A DNA stretch of 64,000 nucleotides from JABMQB01 sp963678235 (GTDB taxonomy: Bacteria > Bacteroidota > Bacteroidia > Bacteroidales > Prolixibacteraceae): contig OY782766.1 of NCBI GenBank assembly GCA_963678235.1, forward strand, positions 1,860,001-1,924,000, in the 5' to 3' direction. Below the pieces are notes generated by a model. That model did no database searches. It had not been told where the DNA came from and saw only the letters and a program-made list of their open reading frames with translations. Position 1 is the first letter of the stretch. Each line of letters starts with the position of its first letter. This document shows positions 9,343-16,993 of this stretch, one piece after another. A program made the position numbers and the translations under genes.

Positions 9343-10638
9343 TTATCTTCTTCTTTTAATTTTAATGGTAAATTCGGCACGTCTGTTCAAATACCTTTCA
9401 GAATAAGTATTTTTAACAGCCGGGTTAGATTCTCCATAACCTTGTGCTCCAACGAATGCATTGTTAACACCTTTTTTAGAAAGGTAAACAACAACTGCTT
9501 TTGCACGCTCTTCAGAAAGCTCCTGGTTATAGTTTTCAGAACCAATATCACAAGTATAACCTCCAATAACCACGTCATACTCGGCACTTGAGTTAAGTTT
9601 ATCAACAACTTCATCTAATATTTTCATTCCGTCTGGCTTAAGCACAGCTTTGTCGAAATCAAAATATACAGGTCCTAAAACTAGCTCTTCCCAATCAGCT
9701 GGACAACCTTTGTTGTCTTTTAATCCTGCTTCGGTTGGACAATCGTCCTGGCAGTCAATTACGCCATCACCATCACTGTCAAGTGGACAACCATCAGCAT
9801 CAACCGGGCATCCTTTTGGAGTATCAGGACATTTATCTTTAGGATCTGGAACTCCGTCTTCATCTGTATCCGGGCAACCTTTGAATTTTTTCAATCCTGC
9901 AACATCCGGACAATCATCATCTTTATCAGCAATTCCGTCGCCATCTCTGTCAGGGCATCCATTCAGGTTAGCTTGTCCTGGCTCATCAGGGCAATCGTCT
10001 TTATAATCCGAAACACCATCACCATCTCTGTCAAGCGGACATCCTTTATCATCAACCTGCACTCCTGGAGGAGTATCAGGACATTCGTCTTTTCTATCAG
10101 GAACACCGTCACCATCAGTATCTTTAGCTTTTCCAAAAGCAATTTCAATACCACCAACTGCTTTTATAAAATTGTCGGTTCTGGTTTGACCGTTAAGTGT
10201 TGCTTCAATACCGTCAATGTATCCGCCTTCAAGGAATAAACCTACGCTAGGACTAACCATGAATTTTGTTCCAATACCAGCATTAAAGTTAACCCCAGTT
10301 TCCTGATTGTCTTGCAAATAACCTAAACCTCCGTATAAATAAGGAATTACCTTTGAGTCCTTAAGAATTTTATACCTCAGGTTAAGCGCAACATTCGACA
10401 AATCCAACTGATGTGTTTTGTCTGCATCTAGTAATCCCAGTTCGTCCCTTAAAAAGATATCAAAAGACGGACTTAAATACCTGCTTAAATAAAGTCCTGG
10501 AGTAAATCCTACCTCTGATTTGTCGATATTGTCATAGATCCCGCCTTGAAGGCCAATTGCCCATTTTTTCTCAGCAGTTTGAGAAAATGCCAAGCCTACA
10601 AACAACAATGCAATAATAGTAAAAGTAAATTTTTTCAT
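9343..10638 (-). CDS. OmpA-family outer membrane protein with thrombospondin type 3 repeats
   Basis: A 431-residue outer-membrane protein. Residues 1-19 are a signal peptide ending in AFSQ. About residues 24-165 form an eight-strand OmpA-like beta barrel (alternating hydrophobic strands such as LYLSRYLSPSFDIFLR). Residues ~172-315 are an Asp-rich, Ca2+-binding thrombospondin type 3 linker with repeated DxDGDGVxDxxDxCP units. Residues ~325-428 are an OmpA C-terminal peptidoglycan-binding domain (VYFDFDKAVLKPDGMKILDE, and NRRAEFTIKIKRRR at the end). Proteins of this design anchor the outer membrane to the cell wall and are abundant in Bacteroidota. It is a single-gene unit with a strong terminator. 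Confidence 0.93.
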   Translation of the reverse strand: MKKFTFTIIALLFVGLAFSQTAEKKWAIGLQGGIYDNIDKSEVGFTPGLYLSRYLSPSFDIFLRDELGLLDADKTHQLDLSNVALNLRYKILKDSKVIPYLYGGLGYLQDNQETGVNFNAGIGTKFMVSPSVGLFLEGGYIDGIEATLNGQTRTDNFIKAVGGIEIAFGKAKDTDGDGVPDRKDECPDTPPGVQVDDKGCPLDRDGDGVSDYKDDCPDEPGQANLNGCPDRDGDGIADKDDDCPDVAGLKKFKGCPDTDEDGVPDPKDKCPDTPKGCPVDADGCPLDSDGDGVIDCQDDCPTEAGLKDNKGCPADWEELVLGPVYFDFDKAVLKPDGMKILDEVVDKLNSSAEYDVVIGGYTCDIGSENYNQELSEERAKAVVVYLSKKGVNNAFVGAQGYGESNPAVKNTYSERYLNRRAEFTIKIKRRR

Positions 10639-11085
10639 ATCAAATATAGTTTATAACAAAAGTTTAAATTTTTATAAGCAATTTATGAATTAATTTCCAT
10701 CTATCAAAACCACCAACTTCCAAATATGTTTAATTGGAAAAGCAGATTTTAATGATCTAATAAATTAACAAACAAAAATAACATAAAAATTGGATTGTAA
10801 ACTCGCACAATATGTATTTAATACTTATTAAATCAAAATAATATCTTTTCTAAGAAACAAGAGTTAAAACACTTGTTATCTGAACAATACAACACTAAGC
10901 AAATTAATTATCGCTGACCTTGCCAAGGAATTAGCATTAATTCAATATTTAATATAATCCTTACCTGGTTTTCCACAATAGTGGTATGAAATAACAATTA
11001 TTTTATTGTTAAGTAATTGTGACTTTTGAGATCGAAATTTAATAAAAGCCCATCCACCTTTTTTGAGGAACTTTGATATTTATAT
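10639..11085. other. AT-rich intergenic region between divergent genes
   Basis: About 450 bases between the OmpA-like gene (minus) and the exonuclease gene (plus). The sequence is very AT-rich. An imperfect inverted repeat (AACAAG...CTTGTT near 10856-10879) is visible. I see no gene, tRNA or riboswitch. A caaatata string at 10641-10648 resembles a -7 element but lies too close to the OmpA-like start codon to serve it. Confidence 0.4.
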
Positions 11086-11115
11086 TTTGCAAGCACAAAG
11101 TATTGCCTATTTTTG
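11086..11115 (+). promoter_or_regulatory. Promoter of the DnaQ-like exonuclease gene
   Basis: TTTG at 11086-11089 and TATTTTTG at 11108-11115 are separated by 18 bases, matching both the -33 and -7 elements of the Bacteroidota housekeeping sigma factor. The predicted start near 11122 lies downstream of a TTG codon that would extend the ORF, and so supports the ATG at 11140. Confidence 0.68.
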
Positions 11116-11139
11116 AGGGCAAATTCAATAAGCTTTAGG

Positions 11140-11679
11140 ATGTTTGCAATTATAGATATTGAAACCACGGGCATTGCCCATAAGCATGGCAAAATAACCG
11201 AGATTGCAATCTATCTGCATAATGGAACAGAGCTTACCGATTCTTTTGTAACCCTGATTAATCCTGAACAGGATATTCCATATTTCATCACCAAAATAAC
11301 CGGAATTGATAACGATATGGTGAAAAATGCCCCAAAATTTTATGAGGTTGCAAAAAAAATTGTTGAACTTACTGCGGGTAGGGTTTTTGTTGCCCACAAT
11401 GCGTCTTTCGACTATAAATTTATTAAAGAAGAATTTAAAAGGCTTGGGTATAACTACAACCGAAAAACCTTGTGCACAGTAAAAATGGCCAGAAAATTAC
11501 TTCCCGGCCACTTATCTTATTCTTTGGGTAAATTATGTGCAGATCTGGATATTACAATTGAAGGAAGGCATCGTGCTGGTGGCGACGCGTTGGCAACTGT
11601 AAAATTATTGGAAATTTTATTAGAGAAAAATATCTCCTCTTCCGCCCCAAAAATTACCGACCAATATCGATTATTCTAA
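11140..11679 (+). CDS. DnaQ-like 3'-5' exonuclease (DNA polymerase III epsilon family)
   Basis: A 179-residue DEDDh exonuclease. Exo I is FAIIDIETTG at the very N-terminus, with catalytic Asp and Glu. Exo II is HNASFDYKFIKEEF near residue 85, and Exo III is HRAGGDALATVKLL near residue 150, with the His and Asp of the DEDDh class. The protein ends soon after, so it lacks the GIY-YIG nuclease domain that many Bacteroidota homologues carry. It may act in proofreading, repair or RNA trimming. The start was set at the ATG at 11140 rather than the TTG at 11113 because the Exo I strand begins at once and the promoter lies between them. It is convergent with the DUF5606 gene, with only 7 bases between the stops. 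Confidence 0.88.
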   Translation: MFAIIDIETTGIAHKHGKITEIAIYLHNGTELTDSFVTLINPEQDIPYFITKITGIDNDMVKNAPKFYEVAKKIVELTAGRVFVAHNASFDYKFIKEEFKRLGYNYNRKTLCTVKMARKLLPGHLSYSLGKLCADLDITIEGRHRAGGDALATVKLLEILLEKNISSSAPKITDQYRLF

Positions 11680-11686
11680 TCCGGCT

Positions 11687-12133
11687 TTACTCCTTCTCTG
11701 GTTTTTCGTCAGTTGTTTTTGCCTTATCTGCAGCATCCTCTGCACTTTCTTCTTCGAACGATAGCATATCATATTTATGCAACTCGTTATACCATGTCAA
11801 TACTTTTTTTATGTCCGACACATATACCCTTTCCCTGTCGTAATCTGGCAATACTTTTGCAAAATAAGATTTCAAGTCGTTATTGGATGATTTTCCTTTA
11901 ATTGCCGGGCCACCATTTTCCAATTCGTATATATTCTTAAATACATCATTTAATGGTATATCCCCTGAATCGGCATAAATTGCAATATCTTCTAAAGAAC
12001 TAATTTTAGAAGTGGAATAAGCCGGCATCCTTTTTTTAGTTGACAACGATTCAACGATTATATTGTTTTTAGCTTCAGCAACTAATTTAAACAATCCTCC
12101 ATGTCCTGAAATGGATAATATTCCTTTTAACAT
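11687..12133 (-). CDS. DUF5606 family protein
   Basis: A 148-residue cytoplasmic protein conserved in Bacteroidota. It opens with MLKGILSISGHGGLFKLV, a small SH3-like barrel, followed by the conserved KKRMPAYSTSKISSLEDIAIY segment and a helical region ending in WYNELHKYDML. The last ~25 residues are a Glu/Asp/Lys-rich tail of low complexity. Its function is not established to my knowledge. The family assignment rests on the highly characteristic N-terminal half. A perfect inverted repeat covers the start codon (12132-12156), which may matter for its control. Confidence 0.78.
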   Translation of the reverse strand: MLKGILSISGHGGLFKLVAEAKNNIIVESLSTKKRMPAYSTSKISSLEDIAIYADSGDIPLNDVFKNIYELENGGPAIKGKSSNNDLKSYFAKVLPDYDRERVYVSDIKKVLTWYNELHKYDMLSFEEESAEDAADKAKTTDEKPEKE

Positions 12134-12156
12134 ATTCGTATTTTTTTTGCGAATAT
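12132..12156. promoter_or_regulatory. Inverted repeat across the start codon of the DUF5606 gene
   Basis: ATATTCG (12132-12138) and CGAATAT (12150-12156) are a perfect 7-bp inverted repeat separated by an 11-base, T-rich spacer. The left arm contains the ATG (12133-12131 on the minus strand). It could be an operator or a hairpin that hides the start codon. Confidence 0.35.
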
Positions 12157-12204
12157 ACTATATTCTGTCAATTTGCAAAAGAGTTTTTCAGATGGCAGCT
12201 AAAA

Positions 12205-14250
12205 CTATAGGATTGTCCAGATGATTCCAGCTTTGATCCATGTGCCCGGCTGTTCCACATTTCCGATATCGTAATATTTTATATTAAAAATATTGGAAGC
12301 AGATAGGCTTAGCTTCAACTGCGCCACAGAATAGTTTATTTTCCCATTCAACAAAGCAAATGGCTGATAAGGCTTTTCTTCACCATATTCACCATCTATA
12401 AATACAGTATAACTTCCATTTCTGTCCTGATAGACCATGGTCCATGATGCAGTTAAGTTATTTACGACTTTATGGCTGATTGTCAGGTCAAGTTTATGTT
12501 TCAGGTTATCCAGTGCGTAATTGGAAACGTAGTCGCTTTCGTCAACTTTTAAGTAATTGTATTGGTAACCTAAACTAATTCGTTCAATCGGATTTCGATT
12601 GATCTTTTCTTTATTTTTATAATAGATGTTTGCACCAATACCTGATCTTTTTAAATTGGTCAGGTTTTCGGTATGCCACTGGCTTTCATTGGCAAGCCTA
12701 ACCCAATCTATTACATTTTTCCCAGCACTGTAATATCCGGTAATGTTTCCAAACAAACTTTGCCCTTTTAATTTAATCCCACCTTCAATGGAATTTGACA
12801 ATTCAGGGTCCAGATCAGGATTTCCCACGTTTGTTGGGCCATTGTAATATAAATCCGTAAAAGTTGGCATCCTTAAGGATTTGCTCACTGACACATATAA
12901 ACTTAACTTCTCAATAGGATTATAGCTAACATCAATGCCCGGAAAGAGGTTGATTCCATTTTCTGAATCGGAAATATAATTTGCCATCACCCCGGCAGCA
13001 AAAGACCAATAATCAGTAATAAGTGATTGTTCAAAATATCCTGAATATACGTGTCTCGATTTTGAAAATAGATATTGGCTATCTGTGTTTTTTATATCAA
13101 TTGGGGTATCAAGTGGTTCGCCCAATACGTTGCTTACGATGTGTTCTAGTCGGTATTCAAGCCCGAACGCTGATTTTCCTAATTTGCTTTCTACCCATGA
13201 ATTAAGGTTCAATCCTGCAGCATCGGTCCGATGGTAATTATGGGTTATATACCATGAAGGAGCCTCATTTCGAAATAGCTCAAAACGATCGAAATGCCTT
13301 CGCCAATAAATGGATGAAGTTAAGTGCATCGGCGAATTTGATTTCCATTTTAAGGATGAAAAATAAGTTTTTACTTGTTCATATTGATCCGGATATTTTG
13401 GGGTATAAAAGCTATTAGCGCCAAAACCTTTGTCGGAAAATCCAAAGTGAAATGAAAAATCGTTTTCCGATATGGATTTATCCAACGAATAAAACACATT
13501 TGAACTCTTAAAATCGGTATTATTTATATATCCATCGGAAGATTTGTGGTTTACGGCAACAAACTGTTCAAGATTATTGTTTTTCAATGCTCCCGAAACA
13601 TCAAGGTTTTTATACCCATTGCTTCCCACCGAAGCTGACATAGTTGCATTGGTTTCATCCGCTTTTTTTGTGATAATGTTAATTGCACCTGAAAATGCAT
13701 TTGCCCCAAAAACCCTTGATGCGGATCCTTCTAAAACTTCAATTCTTTGGATTTGGTGTAAACTAACCGGAAGGTTTAAATTGTGGTGGCCTGTTTGTGG
13801 GTCGGTGATGTTGATTCCGTTGAGAAGGATGAGCAATTGATCAAACGATCCTCCCCGTATTCCGATATCTGCCTGGACTCCTTCCCCGCCCCGTTTTCGA
13901 ACATCAATACCTGGTACATACTCGAGGAGTTCCTGAATACTTTCTACCGGAGCAGCCTCAATTTGGTCTCTCTCAAGCACGGTAACAATCCGTGCAACCT
14001 GTGAATAAGTCACAGGAACGCGTTGTGCATCCACCTCGATCTCATCAAGGTTCAGCTCATAAGCCACTTTTGTGGAATCATCGGGAATTGGGATTACCAA
14101 TTTTTCTGCTGACAAATGATAGCTGACCGCCAAAAATGCAATCGAAACTACCACTCTTAAGGTCGAGAAAATTGAAAAGCCTTTTCTTCCCCAATGCTTA
14201 AAAGTAACAAATGGCTGTTTAAATGCCTTTAGTGTTTCTTTTTTGTTCAT
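12205..14250 (-). CDS. TonB-dependent outer membrane receptor (BtuB-like size)
   Basis: A 681-residue receptor. It has a long N-terminal signal region (polar residues 1-30, then hydrophobic VVVSIAFLAVSYHLSA), a short linker with LNLDEIEVDAQRVP acting as the TonB box region, and a plug domain at about 75-195 with IQELLEYVPGIDVRKRG, ADIGIRGGSFDQLLILLNG and GANAFSGAINIITKK. About 20 beta strands follow, and it ends in an aromatic-rich last strand. It lacks the carboxypeptidase-regulatory N-terminal domain of SusC proteins and no SusD gene is nearby, so a small ligand such as a siderophore, cofactor or metal chelate is likelier than a glycan. I see no cobalamin riboswitch upstream. The ligand is unknown. 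It is divergent from the ECF sigma gene. Confidence 0.9.
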   Translation of the reverse strand: MNKKETLKAFKQPFVTFKHWGRKGFSIFSTLRVVVSIAFLAVSYHLSAEKLVIPIPDDSTKVAYELNLDEIEVDAQRVPVTYSQVARIVTVLERDQIEAAPVESIQELLEYVPGIDVRKRGGEGVQADIGIRGGSFDQLLILLNGINITDPQTGHHNLNLPVSLHQIQRIEVLEGSASRVFGANAFSGAINIITKKADETNATMSASVGSNGYKNLDVSGALKNNNLEQFVAVNHKSSDGYINNTDFKSSNVFYSLDKSISENDFSFHFGFSDKGFGANSFYTPKYPDQYEQVKTYFSSLKWKSNSPMHLTSSIYWRRHFDRFELFRNEAPSWYITHNYHRTDAAGLNLNSWVESKLGKSAFGLEYRLEHIVSNVLGEPLDTPIDIKNTDSQYLFSKSRHVYSGYFEQSLITDYWSFAAGVMANYISDSENGINLFPGIDVSYNPIEKLSLYVSVSKSLRMPTFTDLYYNGPTNVGNPDLDPELSNSIEGGIKLKGQSLFGNITGYYSAGKNVIDWVRLANESQWHTENLTNLKRSGIGANIYYKNKEKINRNPIERISLGYQYNYLKVDESDYVSNYALDNLKHKLDLTISHKVVNNLTASWTMVYQDRNGSYTVFIDGEYGEEKPYQPFALLNGKINYSVAQLKLSLSASNIFNIKYYDIGNVEQPGTWIKAGIIWTIL

Positions 14251-14272
14251 GTTGTTTTAAAAATATCGCGGG

Positions 14273-14280
14273 CAAATGTA
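14273..14280 (-). promoter_or_regulatory. -7 element of the TonB receptor gene
   Basis: TACATTTG on the minus strand fits TAnnTTTG and lies 22 bases before the ATG, giving a leader of about 16 bases. The nearest TTTG upstream is closer than the usual spacing, so the match is partial. Confidence 0.4.
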
Positions 14281-14503
14281 TGAATTTCATTAGCAAACTC
14301 GAATTGATATGGCATAAAATGAAAATATAATCCAATCGACAATTATTTTCTTAACATTTCATAAATTCCTGCGTATATCAGAAAACGAAGTATTCATGCT
14401 GAATATCAAGGGATAAAAACACCCCATCAATTATTTTGATAAGGCATAGATAAAATCAACTAATAAAAGGTCTGTAAATCTTTTATTGATATCAAGTTGC
14501 TAT

Positions 14504-14511
14504 TATCTTTG
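14504..14511 (+). promoter_or_regulatory. -7 element of the ECF sigma gene
   Basis: TATCTTTG fits TAnnTTTG and would give a leader of about 40 bases. A TTG lies 15 bases upstream, slightly short of the usual spacing. Confidence 0.45.
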
Positions 14512-14559
14512 TTTAGACAAAATAAAAATACGCTAAACGATTTTTAAAACACGCACGCT

Positions 14560-15066
14560 ATGACACAGATACAATTTAATAACGCACTACTTGGGTTACA
14601 AGACAAATTACACTTCTATGCTCTTAGCTTAACAACTGACCACGAAAGGGCAAATGACCTCTTACAGGAAACTTTTTTAAAGGCATTAACTTACAGGGAT
14701 AAATTTACCCAGAATACCAATTTTAAAGCATGGATTTATACGATAATGAAGAATACATTCATTAATGATTATCGTAGAAATGTTAAAACTAAAAACACGT
14801 TTGATGCTTCAAATGGTGATCTTCATTTAAAATTTTCGAAAGATAAAATGTATCCTGGACCGGATTCTTTTTATAATTCAAAGGAAATAAATAAAAGCAT
14901 CCATGCTCTTGAAAGTGAGTACAAAGTTCCTTTCACTATGTTTCTGGATGGTTACAAGTACAAAGAAATTGCAGAAAAACTTGACCTTCCGTTAGGAACA
15001 GTAAAAAGCAGGATTTTCTTCACCCGTAAGAAATTGGAAAAAACATTAAAGGATTATGCGAAATAG
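14560..15066 (+). CDS. ECF-subfamily RNA polymerase sigma factor
   Basis: A 168-residue sigma-70 family protein with only regions 2 and 4. Region 2 (about 10-75) contains DLLQETFLKAL and NFKAWIYTIMKNTFINDYRR. Region 4 (about 115-165) contains FLDGYKYKEIAEKLDLPLGTVKSRIFFTRKKL, a helix-turn-helix that reads the -35 box. There is no anti-sigma gene beside it: the next gene is a DJ-1 family protein behind a strong terminator, so this is a single-gene unit. Stand-alone ECF factors of this size are common in Bacteroidota. It might control the divergent TonB receptor, but nothing in the sequence proves this. Confidence 0.93.
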   Translation: MTQIQFNNALLGLQDKLHFYALSLTTDHERANDLLQETFLKALTYRDKFTQNTNFKAWIYTIMKNTFINDYRRNVKTKNTFDASNGDLHLKFSKDKMYPGPDSFYNSKEINKSIHALESEYKVPFTMFLDGYKYKEIAEKLDLPLGTVKSRIFFTRKKLEKTLKDYAK

Positions 15067-15099
15067 ATTCGCGAAATAAGTTATAGGTTTTTTAAGCAA

Positions 15100-15129
15100 A
15101 AGATTCTCAGCCAAGAGAATCTTTTTTTT
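15100..15129 (+). terminator. Rho-independent terminator of the sigma factor gene
   Basis: AAGATTCTC (15100-15108) and GAGAATCTT (15115-15123) form a perfect 9-bp stem with a 6-base loop, followed by a run of T residues. Confidence 0.9.
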
Positions 15130-15136
15130 ATTTTTG
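15129..15136 (+). promoter_or_regulatory. -7 element of the DJ-1 family gene
   Basis: TATTTTTG directly after the T run of the preceding terminator matches TAnnTTTG. Transcription would start near 15143, which lies after a GTG at 15136 and therefore supports the ATG at 15157. Confidence 0.5.
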
Positions 15137-15156
15137 TGACTAAAGCTGATCTAGTT

Positions 15157-15708
15157 ATGCAAAAAGTCGCAGTAATTCTTGCAAATGGATGTGAAGAAAT
15201 AGAAGCAATTACGATAATTGATGTATTGCGAAGGGCTGAAATAGATGTAACCAGCATATCTATTTCAAATCAATTGGAAATAAACGGTGCCCATGGAATT
15301 AAAATTATTGCCGATACACTTTTTGATTCGCTGGTTGATTTCGATGTTTTTACAATGATTATTCTACCCGGTGGTATGCCGGGAACAACAAACCTCAACA
15401 AGCATGAAGGTTTAAAACAACTCCTCCTTTCTTATTCTGAAAAAGGGAAACCCCTGGGTGCAATTTGTGCCGCGCCATTAGTTTTAGGCGAATTAGGCTT
15501 ATTGACCGGAAAAAAGGCAACATGTTATCCTGGATTTGAAAAACACTTAAAAGGAGCTGAGATCATGAATACTGCAGCTCAGGTATCGGGAAATATTATA
15601 ACAGGAAAAGGTGCAGGTGTTGCCATTGAATTTGCCCTGAAAATTGTTGAACTTTTAAAGGACAAAAAAACTTCTGAAGAATTAGCAAAAAAACTGGTAG
15701 CCGATTAA
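15157..15708 (+). CDS. DJ-1/YajL/PfpI superfamily protein
   Basis: A 183-residue protein with the DJ-1 fold. MQKVAVILANGCEEIEA carries the conserved Glu of the active site, and GAICAAPLVLGELGLL carries the nucleophile-elbow cysteine; ATCYPGFEKHL and the C-terminal GKGAGVAIEFALKIVE segment are also typical. YajL/DJ-1 proteins protect against oxidative and carbonyl stress; a deglycase activity has been claimed but is disputed. The start was set at the ATG because the GTG seven codons upstream precedes the predicted transcription start. The next gene begins 10 bases after its stop, so the two are probably one operon. Confidence 0.9.
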   Translation: MQKVAVILANGCEEIEAITIIDVLRRAEIDVTSISISNQLEINGAHGIKIIADTLFDSLVDFDVFTMIILPGGMPGTTNLNKHEGLKQLLLSYSEKGKPLGAICAAPLVLGELGLLTGKKATCYPGFEKHLKGAEIMNTAAQVSGNIITGKGAGVAIEFALKIVELLKDKKTSEELAKKLVAD

Positions 15709-15718
15709 AACCTGATTT

Positions 15719-16990
15719 TTGAAGAATAAAGCGTCCATATTTTTAAGCACAACTCTTACGCGCCTTCTTGTCTTTTGTTTGTTTTTTCTTTTTATATCCT
15801 CCTGCCTAAGCCTCAAGAAGGGATATATCCCAGCTGATCACGCGCACCTGGAGTTTAATGAAACAATAGTACTGGAACAAAAAAAGCTTCTGTTTGACGA
15901 AACAAAATATATCACCAATATTATTAAAAATAAAAAGGAAAACGGGAATCAGCTATATGGGAATGATATAAATAGTTTATTTGAAAACCTTCATTCACAT
16001 CTGGAAACAGATGCAATGCTTCAATATAAAATTGAAGCGGATTTATCTGATGGCGTTATTGATTCACTTTCAAGCTTTCTATCTCTTTACACATCAGCAA
16101 TAAATTACAACAGGCTATTTGGAGCCAACAAATATTTATATAAAACAATCAACAGGGGTGATATTTCTTTGGGGATTCCGAAAAGATTACTTAATAAATC
16201 CAAACGTTTTTCGAAGAACCCAAAGTTGAGAAAACAAGTTGAAAACCAAGCATCAACTATTAACAAACTACTTGTTCAAAAACCCGACAAATACTATCGA
16301 AAAAGCAACTGCATCTATCAAACAGGAAATTTCCTGAGTGGTATATTTGGGAATACTGTTGGTTTCTTTCATGGAAAGCGCGAAGATCAAAATCAAAATA
16401 TCCAGTTATTGCAGGAGACATTGCAACCATTTGATATTGTTTTAAGCAAATCGAGGAAACACTTAACTGACAAGTTTATTCCTGGATATTTTGGACATTC
16501 GGCAATCTGGATTGGAAATTTCGAACAACTTCAGAAACTGGGGCTGGACAATTCCATTCATGTGATTAACAACAAAGAGCAGCTCAACAATGAAGCATGT
16601 ATGCTTGAAAGCTTAAGGAATAAAACACACCTAAACAAACTCGAAACGTTTGCAGACGGTGAAGATTATCTAATACTTAGGTATAAAAATCTGGACAAAA
16701 CAAATATAAAAAGTATTATTTCTTCATTACGCCATATTGGGAAAAAGTATGATTTCAACTTCAATGTTGAATCGCCCGACAGGCTATTTTGCACCGAGCT
16801 CGTTTTTTATGCCTATAATTTTATTCCCTGGGAAGCAAAGAAGAAATTTAACCGCTATACTTTAAACCCGGATGACATAGTAAAACAGGCATTGGACAAT
16901 CCGGAATTTGAAGTCGCACTTTGGATCAACAATGGTGTTGACTCAACTAAAGACAAACAACGTTTAATCCAACTTGTTTCTAATAAATAA
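15719..16990 (+). CDS. Lipoprotein with YiiX-like permuted papain (NlpC/P60-type) domain
   Basis: A 423-residue protein starting at TTG; no other start would keep the signal sequence. A hydrophobic stretch is followed by the lipobox-like FLFISSC, so it should be a lipoprotein with Cys29. Residues ~30-230 are helical and unassigned. The C-terminal part carries the permuted papain-like arrangement of YiiX/DUF830 proteins: QPFDIVLSKSR, then FGHSAIWIG with the catalytic His, and later RLFCTELVFYAY with the catalytic Cys. Such enzymes are thought to cleave amide bonds in peptidoglycan or lipids. It sits 10 bases behind the DJ-1 gene and ends 3 bases before the convergent efflux operon. Confidence 0.75.
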   Translation: MKNKASIFLSTTLTRLLVFCLFFLFISSCLSLKKGYIPADHAHLEFNETIVLEQKKLLFDETKYITNIIKNKKENGNQLYGNDINSLFENLHSHLETDAMLQYKIEADLSDGVIDSLSSFLSLYTSAINYNRLFGANKYLYKTINRGDISLGIPKRLLNKSKRFSKNPKLRKQVENQASTINKLLVQKPDKYYRKSNCIYQTGNFLSGIFGNTVGFFHGKREDQNQNIQLLQETLQPFDIVLSKSRKHLTDKFIPGYFGHSAIWIGNFEQLQKLGLDNSIHVINNKEQLNNEACMLESLRNKTHLNKLETFADGEDYLILRYKNLDKTNIKSIISSLRHIGKKYDFNFNVESPDRLFCTELVFYAYNFIPWEAKKKFNRYTLNPDDIVKQALDNPEFEVALWINNGVDSTKDKQRLIQLVSNK

Positions 16991-16993
16991 GCC

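Larger units (their letters stand above)
14251..14559. other. Divergent promoter region, TonB receptor / ECF sigma factor
   Basis: A 309-base region between divergent genes. It contains one -7-like element for each side (14273-14280 minus, 14504-14511 plus). I see no riboswitch-like conserved boxes and no small gene. Confidence 0.4.

Noticed and set aside
10641..10648. TATATTTG -7-like element of the OmpA-family gene
   Set aside because: It is directly adjacent to the start codon, so transcription would begin inside the gene.
14251..14559. Possible cobalamin riboswitch upstream of the TonB receptor
   Set aside because: No B12-box-like conserved segment is visible and the predicted leader is only about 16 bases.
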